Part shown: in pieces, positions 1 through 11,778 of the stretch | How positions within the stretch are numbered: position 1 is the stretch's first letter | Layout of the letters: the number at the start of each line of letters is the position of its first letter | Assembly (NCBI GenBank): GCA_003255065.1 | Contig: QAOA01000166.1 | Span: 29,314-93,313 of the forward strand | Length of the DNA: 64,000 bases | Direction of reading: 5' to 3' | From: Cercis canadensis | Taxonomy: Eukaryota > Streptophyta > Magnoliopsida > Fabales > Fabaceae | The notes under the pieces: model-generated | What the model was told of the DNA's origin: nothing | The model's database searches: none | What the model saw: only the letters and a program-made list of their open reading frames with translations | Program-made: the position numbers and the translations under genes

Positions 1-202
1 AGAGACCAAGTACCATTACGAAGGAGGGCATCAAACTCCAGTGACATAGCCAAATGCCAATCTTGGGATTTTAAAGCCTGGGTAAAACATGAGGGTTCAA
101 TACTGGAAGTGGTGTTTGGTGGTGGTTAACGTGAAAGGAATTTTGGGTTTGAAAATGTTATTTTTGGATCCTGTGATTATTTGATTGGGAGAGACATGAG
201 GN

Positions 203-416
203 CACCTTCTACAAGAGACAGATAAGTGATCCATCTCAACTCTGAACTTGGCCCAGCTGCTCTTTCTTTGGTCTGCACCTCTTGGACTAGGCTCAACAAT
301 GCCTCTCTCACTTGCTTACCTCTGTTTCTAGTCATCGGGCCTCCAACTCCAAGCAAGGGATCATGAACACTCCTAGGGTTAGGGCATGTAGCAAGCTGAT
401 TCGCATCAATTATCAA
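203..416 (-). mobile_element. Gypsy-like fragment inserted in the copia linker
   Basis: The minus-strand translation contains VHDPLLGVGGPMTRNRGK followed by a helical stretch (VREALLSLVQEVQTKE). It resembles the 'GPxTRxRAK' segment of plant Ty3/gypsy polyproteins and not copia. It interrupts the copia linker between integrase (right) and reverse transcriptase (left). The left boundary coincides with a single N at 202, so either a real insertion or a scaffolding misjoin is possible. Confidence 0.5.
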
Positions 417-676
417 GAGAAAGGGTAGGTGCGAAAATAGAGGTGGGATTTGGTGGAATAGAAGAATAAGGAGTATTGATATTTGGGGAGATAAGAGGAG
501 AAGATAAAGAAGTGTTGGAGTGGGATGAGAGAGGAGATTGGAATATTTGAAAAGGAAGAAGGGGAAATAGGGACATAATAATGAGATATAGGAAGTGAGG
601 AAAGAGGAGATGGAGAAGGAGAAGAAGAAGATAAAGGTGATTTAAATGGGTAGGAGTCTTCTATAAATTTCGCATG

Positions 677-2210
677 TCAAGAAACATAATATTTAGAATT
701 GATAAAGTCAAAACAAATATAGGCATGCTTATTAGTAGAATAGCCTAAGAAAATGCATGGAGAAGAACATGGGTGAAGTTTGTCTGGAGAGTAAGGTCTA
801 AGCCACAGATAACACAAACACCCAAAGGCTTTAAAGTTGGAGTAGTGAGGAGATTGATTAAATAATTTTTGAAATGGGGAGAGCATACTAAGAATGGGTG
901 TAGGGAGACGATTAATGAGGTAATTAGCCGTTTGAAAAGCAAAAGACCAATAGGATACAGGGAGAGAGGTGTGATGAAGTAAGGCCAACCCTATTTCAAC
1001 TATGTGGCGATGCTTTCGTTCAGCAATGCCATTACGTTCAGGGGTGTAGGGAGGGGTAGTGAAGAAGGATATTCCATTGGAAGCAAAAAATGATTTTAAT
1101 TTAAGAAATTCGCCTCCATTATCGGAATGAAAACAACAAATAGGTGTGTGAAAAATGATTCCACTAATTTCTTGAATTGAAGGAAAACAGGGAACATATG
1201 GGTGTAGGGAGACGATTAATGAGGTAATTAGCCGTTTGAAAAGTAAAAGACCAATAGGAGACAGGGAGAAAGGTGTGATGAAGTAAGGCCAACCCTATTT
1301 CAACTATGTGGCGATGCTTTCATTCAGCAATGCCATTACGTTCAGGGGTGTAGGGAGGGGTAGTGAAGAAGGATATTCCATTGGAAGCAAAAAATGATTT
1401 TAATTTAAGAAATTCACCTCCATTATCGGAATGAAAACAACAAATAGGTGTGTGAAAAAATGATTCCACTAATTTCTTGAATTGAAGGAAAACAGGGAAC
1501 ACATCATATTTGTGTTTTAGAGGGTATAGCCAAGAATAACGCATAAAATGATCAACAAAAATAACATAAAATTTATATTTATCAAGAGAAACTTGTGGAG
1601 TTGGACCCCATACATAAGCATAAATGTACTGTAATGGTTTGGTAGTTCGTACACTAGAAGAAGCAAAAGGTAGTTTATGGCTTTTATTACAAGAACAAGA
1701 AACACAATCAACAAAATCCTTAGAAATAGAAAGCTGGAATTTGGCAACAAGATGGTGAAGCACTTTTGAATGAGGATGGCCCAACCGATGATGCCAAAGA
1801 GAAGGAGAAGAGGAGACACGTTGAAGGGAGAGAGCATGAGGAGCTGAAGGAGGCTGAGACACAGTGACTGGAAGAGGATACGTGTGGTGGTTACTCGGGC
1901 CTCGAAGAAGACATGCCCCCGTACGAAGATCCTTCACAATAAAAGAAGAGGGTAAGAATTCTATGGAAGCATTATTAGTTTTGCAAAATTGTGAAACAAA
2001 GATTAAATTTTGTTTCATGGAAGGCACACAATGCACATCATGAAGATGAAAAGTGGAAGTAGGAGATTGAAGTCAAGAGGAGCCAAGATGTGAAATCAAC
2101 AAACCTTCACCGTTTCCTACCATCATGTGGTCAGGGCCGTGATACTCGGTCTTATTATATAGAGCATTGGAGTCACTAGTGACATGATGGGAGGCACCGG
2201 TGTCAAGAAA
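677..2210 (-). pseudogene. Copia protease, pre-integrase and integrase remnants
   Basis: The minus strand encodes the aspartic protease motif DTGASHHVT, then the GAG-pre-integrase motif LWHHRLGHPHSKVL (about 1750-1800), then an integrase core with HSDNGGEF and TPPYTPERNGIAE. The first catalytic Asp, normally in a DVWGP context, reads YVWGP, so the DDE triad is incomplete. A stop at 2070-2072 and the 304 bp tandem duplication break the frame. Downstream, GCLCYLWLRPYSPDKLHP (about 730-800) is the region just after the integrase core. Confidence 0.85.
894..1501. repeat. 304 bp direct tandem duplication inside copia integrase
   Basis: Bases 894-1197 and 1198-1501 repeat with an offset of 304-305 bp and a few substitutions (for example ctttcgttc versus ctttcattc). 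There is no N at the junction, so unlike several other duplications in this window it may be genuine. The scattered differences suggest it is not a simple sequencing copy. Confidence 0.85.
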
Positions 2211-3164
2211 TCATGGTTGTGGGTTAAGAGGCGGTTGAGACATGGTAAAATTGGCTTGAGGAGATTGTTTGGGTTTTAGGTGAGGAAAGAACTTGTAGCA
2301 GTGAAAGGCACTATGACCAAGTTTAGAGCAAAGTTGGCATGTAAGTGTGGCTGGAAAATCCGAGGGAGAAGGAGTAGGAAGCAGCGATTTTTGTTGGTAT
2401 GAGGTGTGACATTTTTTGAAGGACGTGGTGGCATGATTTTTAGCAACATGGGCTGTGAGAGGGGCAATGGTTGTGAGAGTGTCATCTTTTTTTATGTAGG
2501 TTTCAAAATCCACAAGCTTGTCACGAAGTTCAAGAAAGGAAATGGGAGTGTCTTTAGCACGCAAAGGACCAGAAATTTCTTTAAAATTAGACCCAAGACC
2601 ATTAAGAGCATAAATAACAAGATCAAGATCATCAACATGAGATGAAATGAGGGCAATCTCATCAGCCAAATTTTTAAGATGTTGAAGGTAGGTTCTGACT
2701 GTTTGATTGCCTTTGGTGGCGGTAGAGAGTTTTTCTTTGAGGGACATGAGACATGATCTAGATTGGCTAGCAAACAAGGTCTTGAGGTGATCCCAAGCAT
2801 CTTGGGAAGTTTTGGGGTTGCCTAGTAAATTTAACACATCGGGTTCAAGAGAAGACATAATGGCATGAAGGATAAATTTATTTTGTCTTGTCCAAATGGT
2901 GTACTCGGGGTTTGGAAGGACAATGCCTTGAGAAGTTATAGTGGCTGGAGGACAAGGACGAGACCCATCAAGATATGGCATTAAGTCATGACCATAGAAA
3001 AGGGCATCAATAAGAATGCACCATGAGGAATAATTGTGTTGATTAAGTTTGAGAGGAATGTGTGCAGAAGTGAAAGAGACAAGGGTGATGCTAGGATGAT
3101 GAACAATGGGGGAGGTGAGAATGGGTGAGGCAGCAGAAGAGGCTGAGTCAGAGACGTTGGCCAT
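2211..3164 (-). pseudogene. Copia gag (UBN2-type) with zinc knuckle
   Basis: This open frame of 317 codons begins MANVSDSASSAASPILTSP and contains the plant copia gag signature around 'LNQHNYSSWCILIDALFYG' and 'YTIWTRQNKFILHAIMSS'. A CX2CX4HX4C zinc knuckle (CQLCSKLGHSAFHC) lies near the C-terminus. The protein would be the capsid/nucleocapsid of the element. The frame stops at a TGA where W is expected, just before the protease motif FLDTGASHHVT (DTGA codons at 2193-2204), so the polyprotein is broken at this point. Confidence 0.88.
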
Positions 3165-3199
3165 TTGGAGAAAAAAAAAATAGTGCTGTTAAACAAACA

Positions 3200-3211
3200 G
3201 CTCTAATACCA
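3200..3211 (-). other. Copia primer-binding site
   Basis: The minus strand reads TGGTATTAGAGC, one base from the TGGTATCAGAGC complement of initiator methionine tRNA used by plant copia elements. It lies about 35 bp upstream of the gag start, where a PBS is expected, and marks the inner edge of the 5' LTR. Confidence 0.75.
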
Positions 3212-3415
3212 TATAGAAACAGTAGAAAAATAGTGAAAGAGAAGCCCATTTTCATTGATATTCTGTAGCTATATATATACAGCAAGAGATTACAATAGAT
3301 TACAATGAGATAAGTGTAATGAAAATCCTAGATGTATAACAGTATTTCAAAATTTGAATGCAATACAATATTTTAGAAGTTGGTTGCACTACTATCTCTA
3401 TCATCTTTTTCTTTT
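3212..3415 (-). repeat. Probable remnant of copia 5' LTR
   Basis: Sequence immediately outside the PBS. It contains the usual plant copia LTR-end texture (ATTTTCATTGATATTC next to a TATATATATACAG stretch). A canonical terminal CA next to the PBS is not seen (it reads TA), and no second LTR is available for comparison, so the outer boundary is a guess. Confidence 0.35.
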
Positions 3416-4370
3416 CATTTCTAGAGTAGTTGACTAATTAACTAATTATGCAGTTTCTTGTGTTGAATTTCTTTTTCTTTTCTTTTCTTGAACAGTTGCA
3501 GTTGGTGTTCTGCTGAAATTTATGATAATTGTTGAAATTTCAGTATTCGGGAGAGAAATCGTTGGTGTTCTCTTTTTACTCTGTTTTGTTGCTTGGAAGT
3601 TGCATGCATGCAAAAAAGCCTGAGTTTTTTTGTGTTTATTCCCTATCTTGTTGGTTTAGTTTCTGAAATTGTTGAAGAAGGAAGTTACTTCCATCTCTTC
3701 ACTTGACTTAGCACACCGTGGGCTTCAATGAAAATTTTCTAAAACTTCTGTTTTGCATGCAAAAAATGCTGGTGGAGCCTGTGCAAGTAAATAATAATAA
3801 GATACTCTTCCATTTCAAGAGCAGTATATTTATTAAGTTACATATCGTAAAAGAAGAAGACAAATAATTGCAGTTCACACTTCGTTTGTAAAAGAATTTC
3901 TTTGGAAAAAATTGATCAAGAAGATCAATCTGACCATGCTTTTTCTTTTGTTTCTTTTTTTTTTCCAAAAAATTTATGTGCAGTTTGGATGTTCGACCAC
4001 AAGTGCTGGACCTGTACCTATTTTGAGAAGAATAAATGAGTTTATGTTTCTGTATTTGACTAATTTGGTTTATGATTATAGGTAATAACTTGTGCATTTT
4101 ACTTATGTATTTGGTTTTAATGGTTTTAAGACTATGTATTTTACTTTTTAAGTTTGAGATTTTCACTTATGAGTTGAGTTTGGTGATTTGTTCTTTATTT
4201 CCTATGTTTTCTTTTTGAATCTTTAATTTTGAAAAAAAGCTTCGGTTATACCGATTTGACCCGTCCGACCGGTATTTTTTGCCAAACCGGTTCGCTCACC
4301 GGTCCGGTTTTTAAAACCTTGGTTTGTACAATACTTCAGAAGTTAAAAAAAAAAAAAAAGCACAGTATTG
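3416..4370. other. Intergenic, no gene recognised
   Basis: AT-rich sequence without a convincing coding frame. Positions about 4240-4320 carry a GC-richer ACCGGT/CCGGTTT motif cluster like the dispersed ACCGAA-rich repeats near 62.4 and 63.0 kb. Confidence 0.5.
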
Positions 4371-4436
4371 TTTATTTTATTAAATAATTTTAAACATGGA
4401 TACATGTGTATAACATAAGGTGCATATAAACACACA

Positions 4437-4450
4437 TTTTATTCTTTATT
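4437..4450 (-). terminator. GLP1 probable polyadenylation signals
   Basis: Two AATAAA hexamers read on the minus strand (4438-4443 and 4445-4450), about 120 bp past the stop codon. The equivalent 3' region is conserved downstream of GLP2 to GLP5. Confidence 0.45.
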
Positions 4451-4566
4451 GTAATTATCTTATAATGATTGCATAAGGCAAACCCCAAAACAAATCAAGT
4501 ACTATTCCAATAGGTTAAAAGATCATATATATTTCAGCGTAATCATAGTTTCCAATTGTTGTCCCT

Positions 4567-5377
4567 TCAAAACTGCTTCTGAAGATAGTCAATTGTATTC
4601 TTGTCCACCTGAAAAGCTTTGGTGAGAACCTCTTGGGAGATAGACGGATTAGATCCAAATACATTATTTGCAATAATGATATGTCCAGGGTTTTGGCTAC
4701 TAAGACCGGAAATGGCAACAGCGTTCTTTTTACCCACATTCAATTGGAAGTGAATCAGACCAATTGGGAACACAAATACATCTCCTTTGTTTAGAGTTTT
4801 TGTGATGAGACGGTTTTCTGGGTTAGAAGTAACAAATCCAACGTAGAGAGTACCTTCTAAGACTACAAAGAGCTCAGTGGCTCGAGGGTGAGTGTGAGGA
4901 GGGTTGAGACCTTTAGGTGCAAAGTCTATATGAGCCAAGGATATGCCAAGAGTGTTAAGTCCCAGTATCTCATTAACAGCAACAGGAGTCTCTTTTGAGC
5001 CAAGTGGGTTTGATGTATCTCCTTCCTTGAGTCCAGAGAAGAAGAAATCATTGGCTGAGGCTAGCTTTGGGTCCTTGCAGAATTTTCCATTAACAAACAC
5101 TGAAAAAAAAATTATTTGCTACCACAGGTGAGAAATAATGTTTAAAGTGTCCCTTCATTAAAAGTAGGTGCAATGAGAATCATGATAAGAAACTTCATTT
5201 GTATAATTCAATCTTTTGAAGTACCAAAAAAGATTAAGGTATATACGTACCAACACCAGTGGTCTTGGTGTCATTGATAGCCACACAGAAGTCCTGCAGT
5301 GGGCTGGGATCAGAGGCAAAGGCACAAGAAGATGCCAAAGCCAAGAAGGCAACTAGAAATACGTAAATTGCTTTCAT
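4567..5377 (-). CDS. GLP1: germin-like protein (type I), two exons
   Basis: CDS on the minus strand is join of exon 1 (5377-5251, 127 bp) and exon 2 (5099-4567, 533 bp), giving 219 residues. The intron at 5100-5250 has GT and AG ends. Residues 1-21 are a signal peptide ([20 protein letters not shown]), followed by [16 protein letters not shown] with Cys31, which probably pairs with Cys50, and a glycosylation sequon at Asn35. Germin box 1 is [11 protein letters not shown] with metal ligands His111, His113 and Glu118. Box 2 is [13 protein letters not shown] with His159. This is a secreted apoplastic cupin. Family members form Mn-containing multimers with superoxide dismutase or, in true germins, oxalate oxidase activity; which activity applies here cannot be read from sequence. 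The C-terminus ends QKQF because a TGA replaces the first Trp of the usual WWDN tail. It resembles subfamily 1 members. Confidence 0.93.
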
Positions 5378-5460
5378 GTTTTCTCTTTCTCTAACAACTT
5401 TAATCACTTTTGAGTATTTATGCCTGGATAGGGGTGAGATTCTCCCAAAGATAACAATGT

Positions 5461-5471
5461 CTATTTATAAG
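5461..5471 (-). promoter_or_regulatory. GLP1 TATA box
   Basis: Minus strand CTTATAAATAG, about 85 bp upstream of the GLP1 ATG. The same box is at the same distance in GLP2 (30399-30409), GLP4 (38285-38295) and GLP5 (43345-43355), with TTATAAATAA in GLP3 (34891-34900). Confidence 0.7.
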
Positions 5472-6718
5472 CATGTGGTAATGAACTGCTCCATCGCTTT
5501 ACTTGCACGAAGCATATAGAGACCTAGTAAGTCTTAAGTGATAGTTTCAATCTTGTATTAATTGCATGAATTGTTCTTTAACATCTACGCCCAACTTTTT
5601 CTTTTGTCCTCTTGTCAAGATCAAGTTATTGTGATATGATATAGCAGATATGGTCAATGGTGTGCTTTATTTATAATTAGCATTTAGCTAGGTCCTTGGA
5701 ATTGAAGAACAGGGTTGCTTATAGACTGAAGTTGACACTCTCTTTTAGCACAAAAGAAAAAGAAGAATCTGTTTCATGTTTGATTAGTTATATATTATAG
5801 TAATATATTTTGAACTAGAAGCACATATGCATGAGTTGTTATGTTATCGAGCAAATTAACACCTGCACACTTTGATGCCCAATTGTCAAATGGCTGTTGG
5901 GAGAACAAGTAAGTGAATTTGGCAAACGGAAGTTAGCAAGACTACTTTTTCCTTTTGTTTGTGTGAGAAGAAATAAAGTCTTTGGTGTTTTCTTTTTGTG
6001 GAAAAGTTATATCATGTCTTATAATTTGAAGGAATATAACATGGATGTTAGTTTTAGCTAGGAACAATAATTGAATTGGCCCTTTGAGCACATTTATGAT
6101 ATGAGGCTAATTCAGCTATATGTTTGTAGACTTGTTCATGATTCCGATTTAACATGACCAGGTTGAAGATTAAGGGTCAATTACAATTCACGCATAGGGT
6201 TTGAGTTCTATCAAAAGGGGAAAAAAAAGGCCTTGAATATTTATCAAATTATTACTGTTATTTACTTATTTACTGCACTTTTTAAAATAAGAGCCTCTGT
6301 TACTTAACATAATTTTATAAAAAAAGATGAAGATTTTTTTTGCATAAAAAATATTTTAAAAAGATACCATTCACAACATCTCCGATTCTTAAGTTTTATT
6401 TTTCATTCAAAAATAAAATTTATAATTGATAGACTTTGAGATGGGCTCAGCCATAGTTCAACCCCAACGGTTGAGCAATCAAATGTTAACTTGAGATTAG
6501 CATTAATTCTATTTTTTTTTTAAGTTTTTAACTTCAATTAGAGTATAAAAATTCGATGAAATGTTTGCTTGATTACCTTTTTTTTTTTTCTTTTTTTTTT
6601 TTTTTAATATATAGATAAAACTACATTTTTTAGCTAAAGATAGGGCCTTAAGAATTTCGGAGATGATACCCTACCTGTGACGAACAAAATACAGAAACTA
6701 ATGATAGCTTGAGATTAA
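5472..6718. other. GLP1 upstream region, conserved across type I copies
   Basis: No gene. The sequence is largely collinear with the regions upstream of GLP2 (30410-31980) and GLP4 (38296-39560), including the segment near 6440-6480 whose reverse complement recurs at about 13915-13960 and 49610-49655 in the plus-strand pseudogene blocks. That inverted match links the two sets of germin-like copies. Confidence 0.6.
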
Positions 6719-7715
6719 TGATAATCTGCTACCAACTACCAAACCAAGCTGAAAGCTATAATCCAAGGTTTGAAGCTAGCTTGGGATTGTGAGAATTAAT
6801 TTAAGGAAGGGAGAGAGATATACGTCCCATTGCATAATAGCGTAACCGTCCCAATCTACCTTTATTAGCTACCCGTGAACTTGTGCTATATTTTTATTAA
6901 CTGAAGCAACAATGAAGAGGTAGCTAGCTATTTTAATTGTTTAAGGTTTTATTTGACTTCTAAGGTTTTATTTTCATGTCAATCTTAATACTGTGAAGAA
7001 GATTTCTCACCTTTTCAGTTTACATTGCCATACAGGCTCCTAATATGTTGGATTTTATATATAGAAAATGGATATTATTCCTAAGACAACTCTGTTGACA
7101 CCATTTAAATGACAACTTCTTCTGACTTTCTTTATTCTCTAATGTTATTCTTACCGATGGCTGATCGTGCACGCTAAAATTAGTGTAGAGAGTTTTCTTG
7201 ACGGCATGTGTAAGTGGCTAGAGCCTAGAGTAATAGATCCCTGTATGTAGAGCATGTAGATTCATCAGAAACTCTCATGTAAAATTTGTATATTTCCTTG
7301 TTAGACAAGTTTAACCATTTATAATGAAAGGACTTGGGGGAAAAAAAACAATACAATAGGTCAGAGTAAATATCAAACGACAGTCCTAAATTTCAAAACG
7401 CAACATAATCGAATAGGAAAAAGAACTCATGAAATAACTTAAAACAACATATGATGCCATATATTGCAATATTTATACAACAATGTCTCTAAACGCTTAT
7501 CATATTGCATTCTAATGCAAAGTACTAGATCATCTTAAAACGTGCTTTACAAAGCGATTCTCTTGAATGTGTTCGAATTGTCCAACAACAGCAAGGTGGC
7601 TTTCATCAGCATGCATCACTCCTTCATAATATCAAGGCTGTTCTATCCGGGACTGGGAGATGAGGTTTAGACATATCTTTAGAGAGACTAATCAATGTGT
7701 CGATTTCATGGCTCA
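6719..7715 (+). pseudogene. RNase H-like (RVT_3) fragment, split
   Basis: Pieces of an RNase H-fold domain typical of plant LINE-derived proteins: the start (ATNYQT..., LKAIIQGLKLAWDC-like) at about 6728-6790, and the end (HIFRETNQCVDFMA) at about 7668-7712. Between them, about 740 bp (6791-7530) replaces the short continuous stretch seen in the equivalent fragments at 31985-32255 and 39568-39835. It contains stops and is not a gene. The intervening 740 bp shows no gene I recognise. Confidence 0.6.
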
Positions 7716-7794
7716 AATCTGTTGAATAATTTAGGATTAAACTCTTCTTTATTATGTATTCTTTGGTTTGTGTTGACCTAGTATTTAGGAGTTT

Positions 7795-8770
7795 GGAAGC
7801 GTGCAAGACATTTAGTTTGGAGTTTTTGGTATTAAAAAGTTATTCCTTATTGCCAATCTTCTCCTTAATATAATAAATACCAGGGTCACTCTTTTTATAT
7901 TTTTACGATAATAATTTAGAAAATTTATTGTTAGGTACCACAAGATAGAAAATATTTATTATAATAAATTTCCTTTTTTAAAAAAATTATTCATTAGTTT
8001 TTTGAAAAATTGTTTTCTCCTTATCTTGTTGCATAAGGGTTTTTGAATTATTATTTTTTAGATAATGGCAATAAGGCTCAAACGTTCTTCTTTTGCGATA
8101 CAAGACGTTTGGCTACAATTAATAAGAGTTTTTAAAACTTTCTATTGAAATCATTTTTTATTTAAAAAGCTCTGATATGTCCCATAAAAAAATAAAGGCT
8201 ATGATATAATTCGAATTGCTTATTTTCTTTTCAAAATTTGTTAAACTATAACTTTCTTGATGTTGTCCTATCTATTTAGTTTCTTACTTTTTATTTTAAA
8301 TTTAATGCCATCGTGCTCTATTTTGTTTGGAGCAAATATTATAAACACTAATTCTTTTCAAATCAAATCTTAATGAGAAACTAATTAAAACTGTATTTTA
8401 TAAGTTTAATTACTTCCACTTAAAGTTTTTTGTTTGGTTACATAAAAATTTAAGAGGTAGATATGTTTCCCTAGCTCAAAGATAGGATGCACTGCATATT
8501 GAATGCCTATCAACAAAGGATTGTTACCAGGATTTCAAACCGAAGACTTTTTCATCAATGCAAATTGATACTACTATATGATTTTTTTTTTTTTTTTGTT
8601 GTTGATGCTACTAATTGAGTTAATATGCTTGTTGACAGTATAAGTTTTTTTACTTAAACTAAGATGAGCTACACCATTTTTTTTTTTTTTTTGCCCTGAA
8701 TCAGCTTGAAACCCATAGGCCATATCTTTATTTTGTTATGACAGTAGGCCACATTGTAAACTTAGCTGAG

Positions 8771-8813
<43 letters not shown>

Positions 8814-9126
8814 CCTGAATCAGCTTGAAACCCATAGGCCATATCTTTATTTTGTTATGACAGTAGGCCACATTGTAAACTTAGCTGAGTCTTTTTTTTT
8901 TTTTTTTGTTCTTATTGTTCTTTTTCTTTTTTGGGCTAATATAGCTCTGTCTGTAGTTCAATTTGGATTTATGTATTGGTGTTTTTGATATTATATATAT
9001 ATCCACACACATTTGGCTGAAATGAATGTGGCATGATATTTATGGGATAGACTAAGCAAAATTATACTATAGATATATAGTCTAAACTCCAAACAAAAGG
9101 GAAACTGCAGATAAAAAAAAAAAAAN

Positions 9127-9178
<52 letters not shown>

Positions 9179-9300
9179 TAAGGGAAATCAAAGATGGGAA
9201 AATTATACTGTTTACTTCGAAGCTTTTTGAGTTTGGTTTATAATGTCTAAGAATTTGCATGCATGGTTCAGTCTATTATATAGTTCCACAAGTTGGTGAA
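7795..9300. repeat. Array spacers R and R' (copy 1)
   Basis: 7795-8620 is homologous to 35866-36560 and 44280-45060 (spacer R). About 8625-9300 is homologous to 28625-29260 and 36570-37130 (spacer R'). No coding frame. A 119 bp segment (GCCCTGAATC... at 8693) is repeated at 8812, each copy bounded by long T tracts. A long A tract with one N lies at 9113-9176. At 7788-7798 the type I flank joins R directly, so the type II gene expected between them is missing here. Confidence 0.7.
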
Positions 9301-9479
9301 GAAATAATTTACTAATAAATTTGTTAGTAACTAGCAAAATATCGATCATGGAAGTGAAAATAATGTGAGAAGAATGCCATAAACTGTTAACATATAAGTG
9401 TCAACTGATATAGACAAAAGACTGGCTATGTGTCCAAATTTCATTTCAAAATCTGTCTTTTTTCTATCTTAGTCTAAGG

Positions 9480-11555
9480 TTTCACATGTTTCTAGTCAAA
9501 AATCAGTTTTCCTCTTGCAAGTGATTGGACAACGCCACTCTAAGTCTTCATTACCGAGTATCTTTCATGCACAATTCCAGACTAAGGTGATTTTCCACAT
9601 TTTCGCGTTTCTAAGTTGATTTAGGCAGTTTAAGTGATCTTCAATGATATCCTTACATGTTTGAATCACGGGCACCAGATTCAAATGCAAATGAAAAAGA
9701 AAGAAAGAAAATAATTAAGAGATGAATACACAAGTAAGTATAACAAACTAACAACCAAATTTAAATACAGAATTAGAATGTAAGAAAGTAGAGGACGAAA
9801 GAGTTCCCTCATGTGTCCTACAAAAGGGGAACTTCCTAGTCTTAACATTGTCTTAAAAGAATGACTCTATACAAATATGGTAGCTTTAGGGTTCTTCTAA
9901 ACACCTGTAGAGTTTAAGTCCTACGACCCCTATTTGATGGTTCCCAAATTGTCCTTACTATCGTCAACTAGTAAGGCCCCCAATCCTCACCCATGACATG
10001 TTGCAAGCAAAAATGGTTCAATTTGAGTGAGGGTGTTTCACATGCCTATACGGAGACCGATGATCTCTCAAAGCATCACTACTTTGCCCTACATCTAGTC
10101 CTTCAAGGTAATTAGCCCGGGAAAAAGGCTTGTGTGTATAAAAGTGTTAGTGTATAGTGTGTGTGAGAAGGAACATATAAATCAACTCACTCACAACTCA
10201 CAAAACACAACCACTTATTGTACAAAAAAGACAAAACAAATAAAAACAATAAATAGAAAGGATCAAACATAATTCAAATATGACAACAAGAGATTAAATA
10301 CAATGGCTTAACCCTCTATTGTCCCCAGTGGAGTCACCAAGTTATCGTAACGTCTCTTTTGGAGCACAATGCGGAGCGGCAAAACCCCTTACAAGAAAAA
10401 TAAAAGATAAGATGGATGATATGATATGCAAGAAATAGGGCTGCCACCAATCATTATATTCTATTTTAAACCAACAAAATGGTGCGATTGGACACCTAAA
10501 AAAAATTTGCTGTACATTCAAAGTTTGGATTTCGGGGGTTGATTACATGTAAGGAATGTATTAGCATCCTACAACGCCCGTTCTTAGAACGGTTACCCAT
10601 TTAATTACTTTGTTAAGCCTCGCCAGCCCTTCTGCCAAAACCTAAAAATATGTCTCAAGACTATTGGGTAGAGATAGTGACTGTCATTACAATCCTCCTC
10701 CCAATCTATTCCATCATAGGCAATTTTTAACATTTTATTATCTAAGTGATAATTAGAAAATGTACGAAATATAATTTATTATGCATGTTAAAAAAATGAG
10801 TTTGATATTTACGGCACAAGAGTTTTTTATTTGAAGTCTTTCTTTAAGCCCACCAACATATCTAGAAAGAATAAAGGGACACTCCTCACCTCCAGAATAT
10901 CAAAACGTCACCATTATTATGGCTAATTTTGATTATTCCTTCATTGGTAATCTTGTTCCAATAGTTTAAGAAAAATGAAATTAGGAGTTGACCTCAAGCC
11001 CCACCAATACTTTTGGCAAAACTATAGATATCCCTTTACCTCTGGAATGTCAAAACGTTGGCATCATTATAGCTATTTTTAATTATTCCCTCATCGGTAA
11101 TATTATTTTAGCATAAGTAAAAATAATGAGATAAAATGCAATGTAGCAAATAAATGACAAAGATATCATTAGTCATGCCAGTATCTCTAGCATAGCCAAG
11201 AAATTGTCCCTCACCTAAAAAAAATAGAAAAAATTAACACAATTATTCCCTAACTTAGTCCATCATCGAGGTTTAATTTTATTTTCAAAAAAAGATTAAG
11301 TATAATATGAAATGCATAAAGAATAAAAATTAAATAAACAAATATTCTTGAGATAAAATAAAGGTGATAATAACAATAAGTAAAGAATAAACAAATAAAG
11401 ATTATAAAATAAATAAATAAATTAGAATAGCCCAAAACAAACAATGATCCTAAACGAAAAAGGGTCTAAAATAGAAAGGCCTAACTAAATACATTAAATA
11501 CTATAGCTCTTAAATAGAAAATAAACAAAAAGATAACCCAGCCCAATTAAAAGAA
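9480..11555 (-). mobile_element. Tat-like Ty3/gypsy remnant: LTR part and leader
   Basis: Read on the minus strand, 11555-10342 is the 3' portion of an LTR homologous (diverged) to the LTR at 25494-28622. At 10322-10339 comes the sequence TGGTGACTCCACTGGGGA at PBS position, followed by a leader running to about 9660-9480 with no open frame. The LTR is interrupted at 11556 by a Mutator-like element. A near copy of this LTR piece lies at 45062-46324. The coding part is lost. Confidence 0.7.
10322..10339 (-). other. Probable primer-binding site of the Tat-like remnant
   Basis: 18 nt on the minus strand, immediately inside the inferred LTR end. Position and the TGG start fit a tRNA 3'-end complement. 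I do not assign the primer tRNA. Confidence 0.5.
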
Positions 11556-11778
11556 AGATAAAACTTAGGTAAAATTCTATAGGTGCTAGTGATACTATTT
11601 CTCTATTAAAATATTACAAATGTATTATTTTTTACATATTAGCAACCACATCTTCTCTTCATTATTCTTCAAAATTTCATCTTCACCTATGCTTAATTTC
11701 TCTCTCCCTAGTAACCTCCAATGATGTCCCTCCCTTCCTCTGCAACAATCCCTCACTCTCACTCTCCAACCATAGTTA

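Larger units (their letters stand above)
1..3211 (-). mobile_element. Degenerate Ty1/copia retrotransposon, truncated by the window edge
   Basis: Read on the minus strand, the order is primer-binding site, gag, protease, integrase and start of reverse transcriptase, which is the Ty1/copia order. The reverse transcriptase start (WHLAMSLEFDALLRNGTW) lies at about 1-100 and the rest is outside the window. Stops interrupt gag-protease and protease-integrase, a 304 bp tandem duplication lies in the integrase, and an unrelated gypsy-like piece interrupts the integrase-RT linker at 203-416. It is therefore a dead copy. The proline/serine-rich linker between integrase and reverse transcriptase accounts for the purine-rich stretch at 420-660. 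Confidence 0.9.

Noticed and set aside
4515..4739. Recurrent minus-strand frame starting [10 protein letters not shown] next to each germin-like gene
   Set aside because: It is the shifted frame of exon 2; it recurs only because the genes are copies of each other.
8991..9260. Poly-Phe minus-strand frame
   Set aside because: Translation of an A/T homopolymer containing an N.
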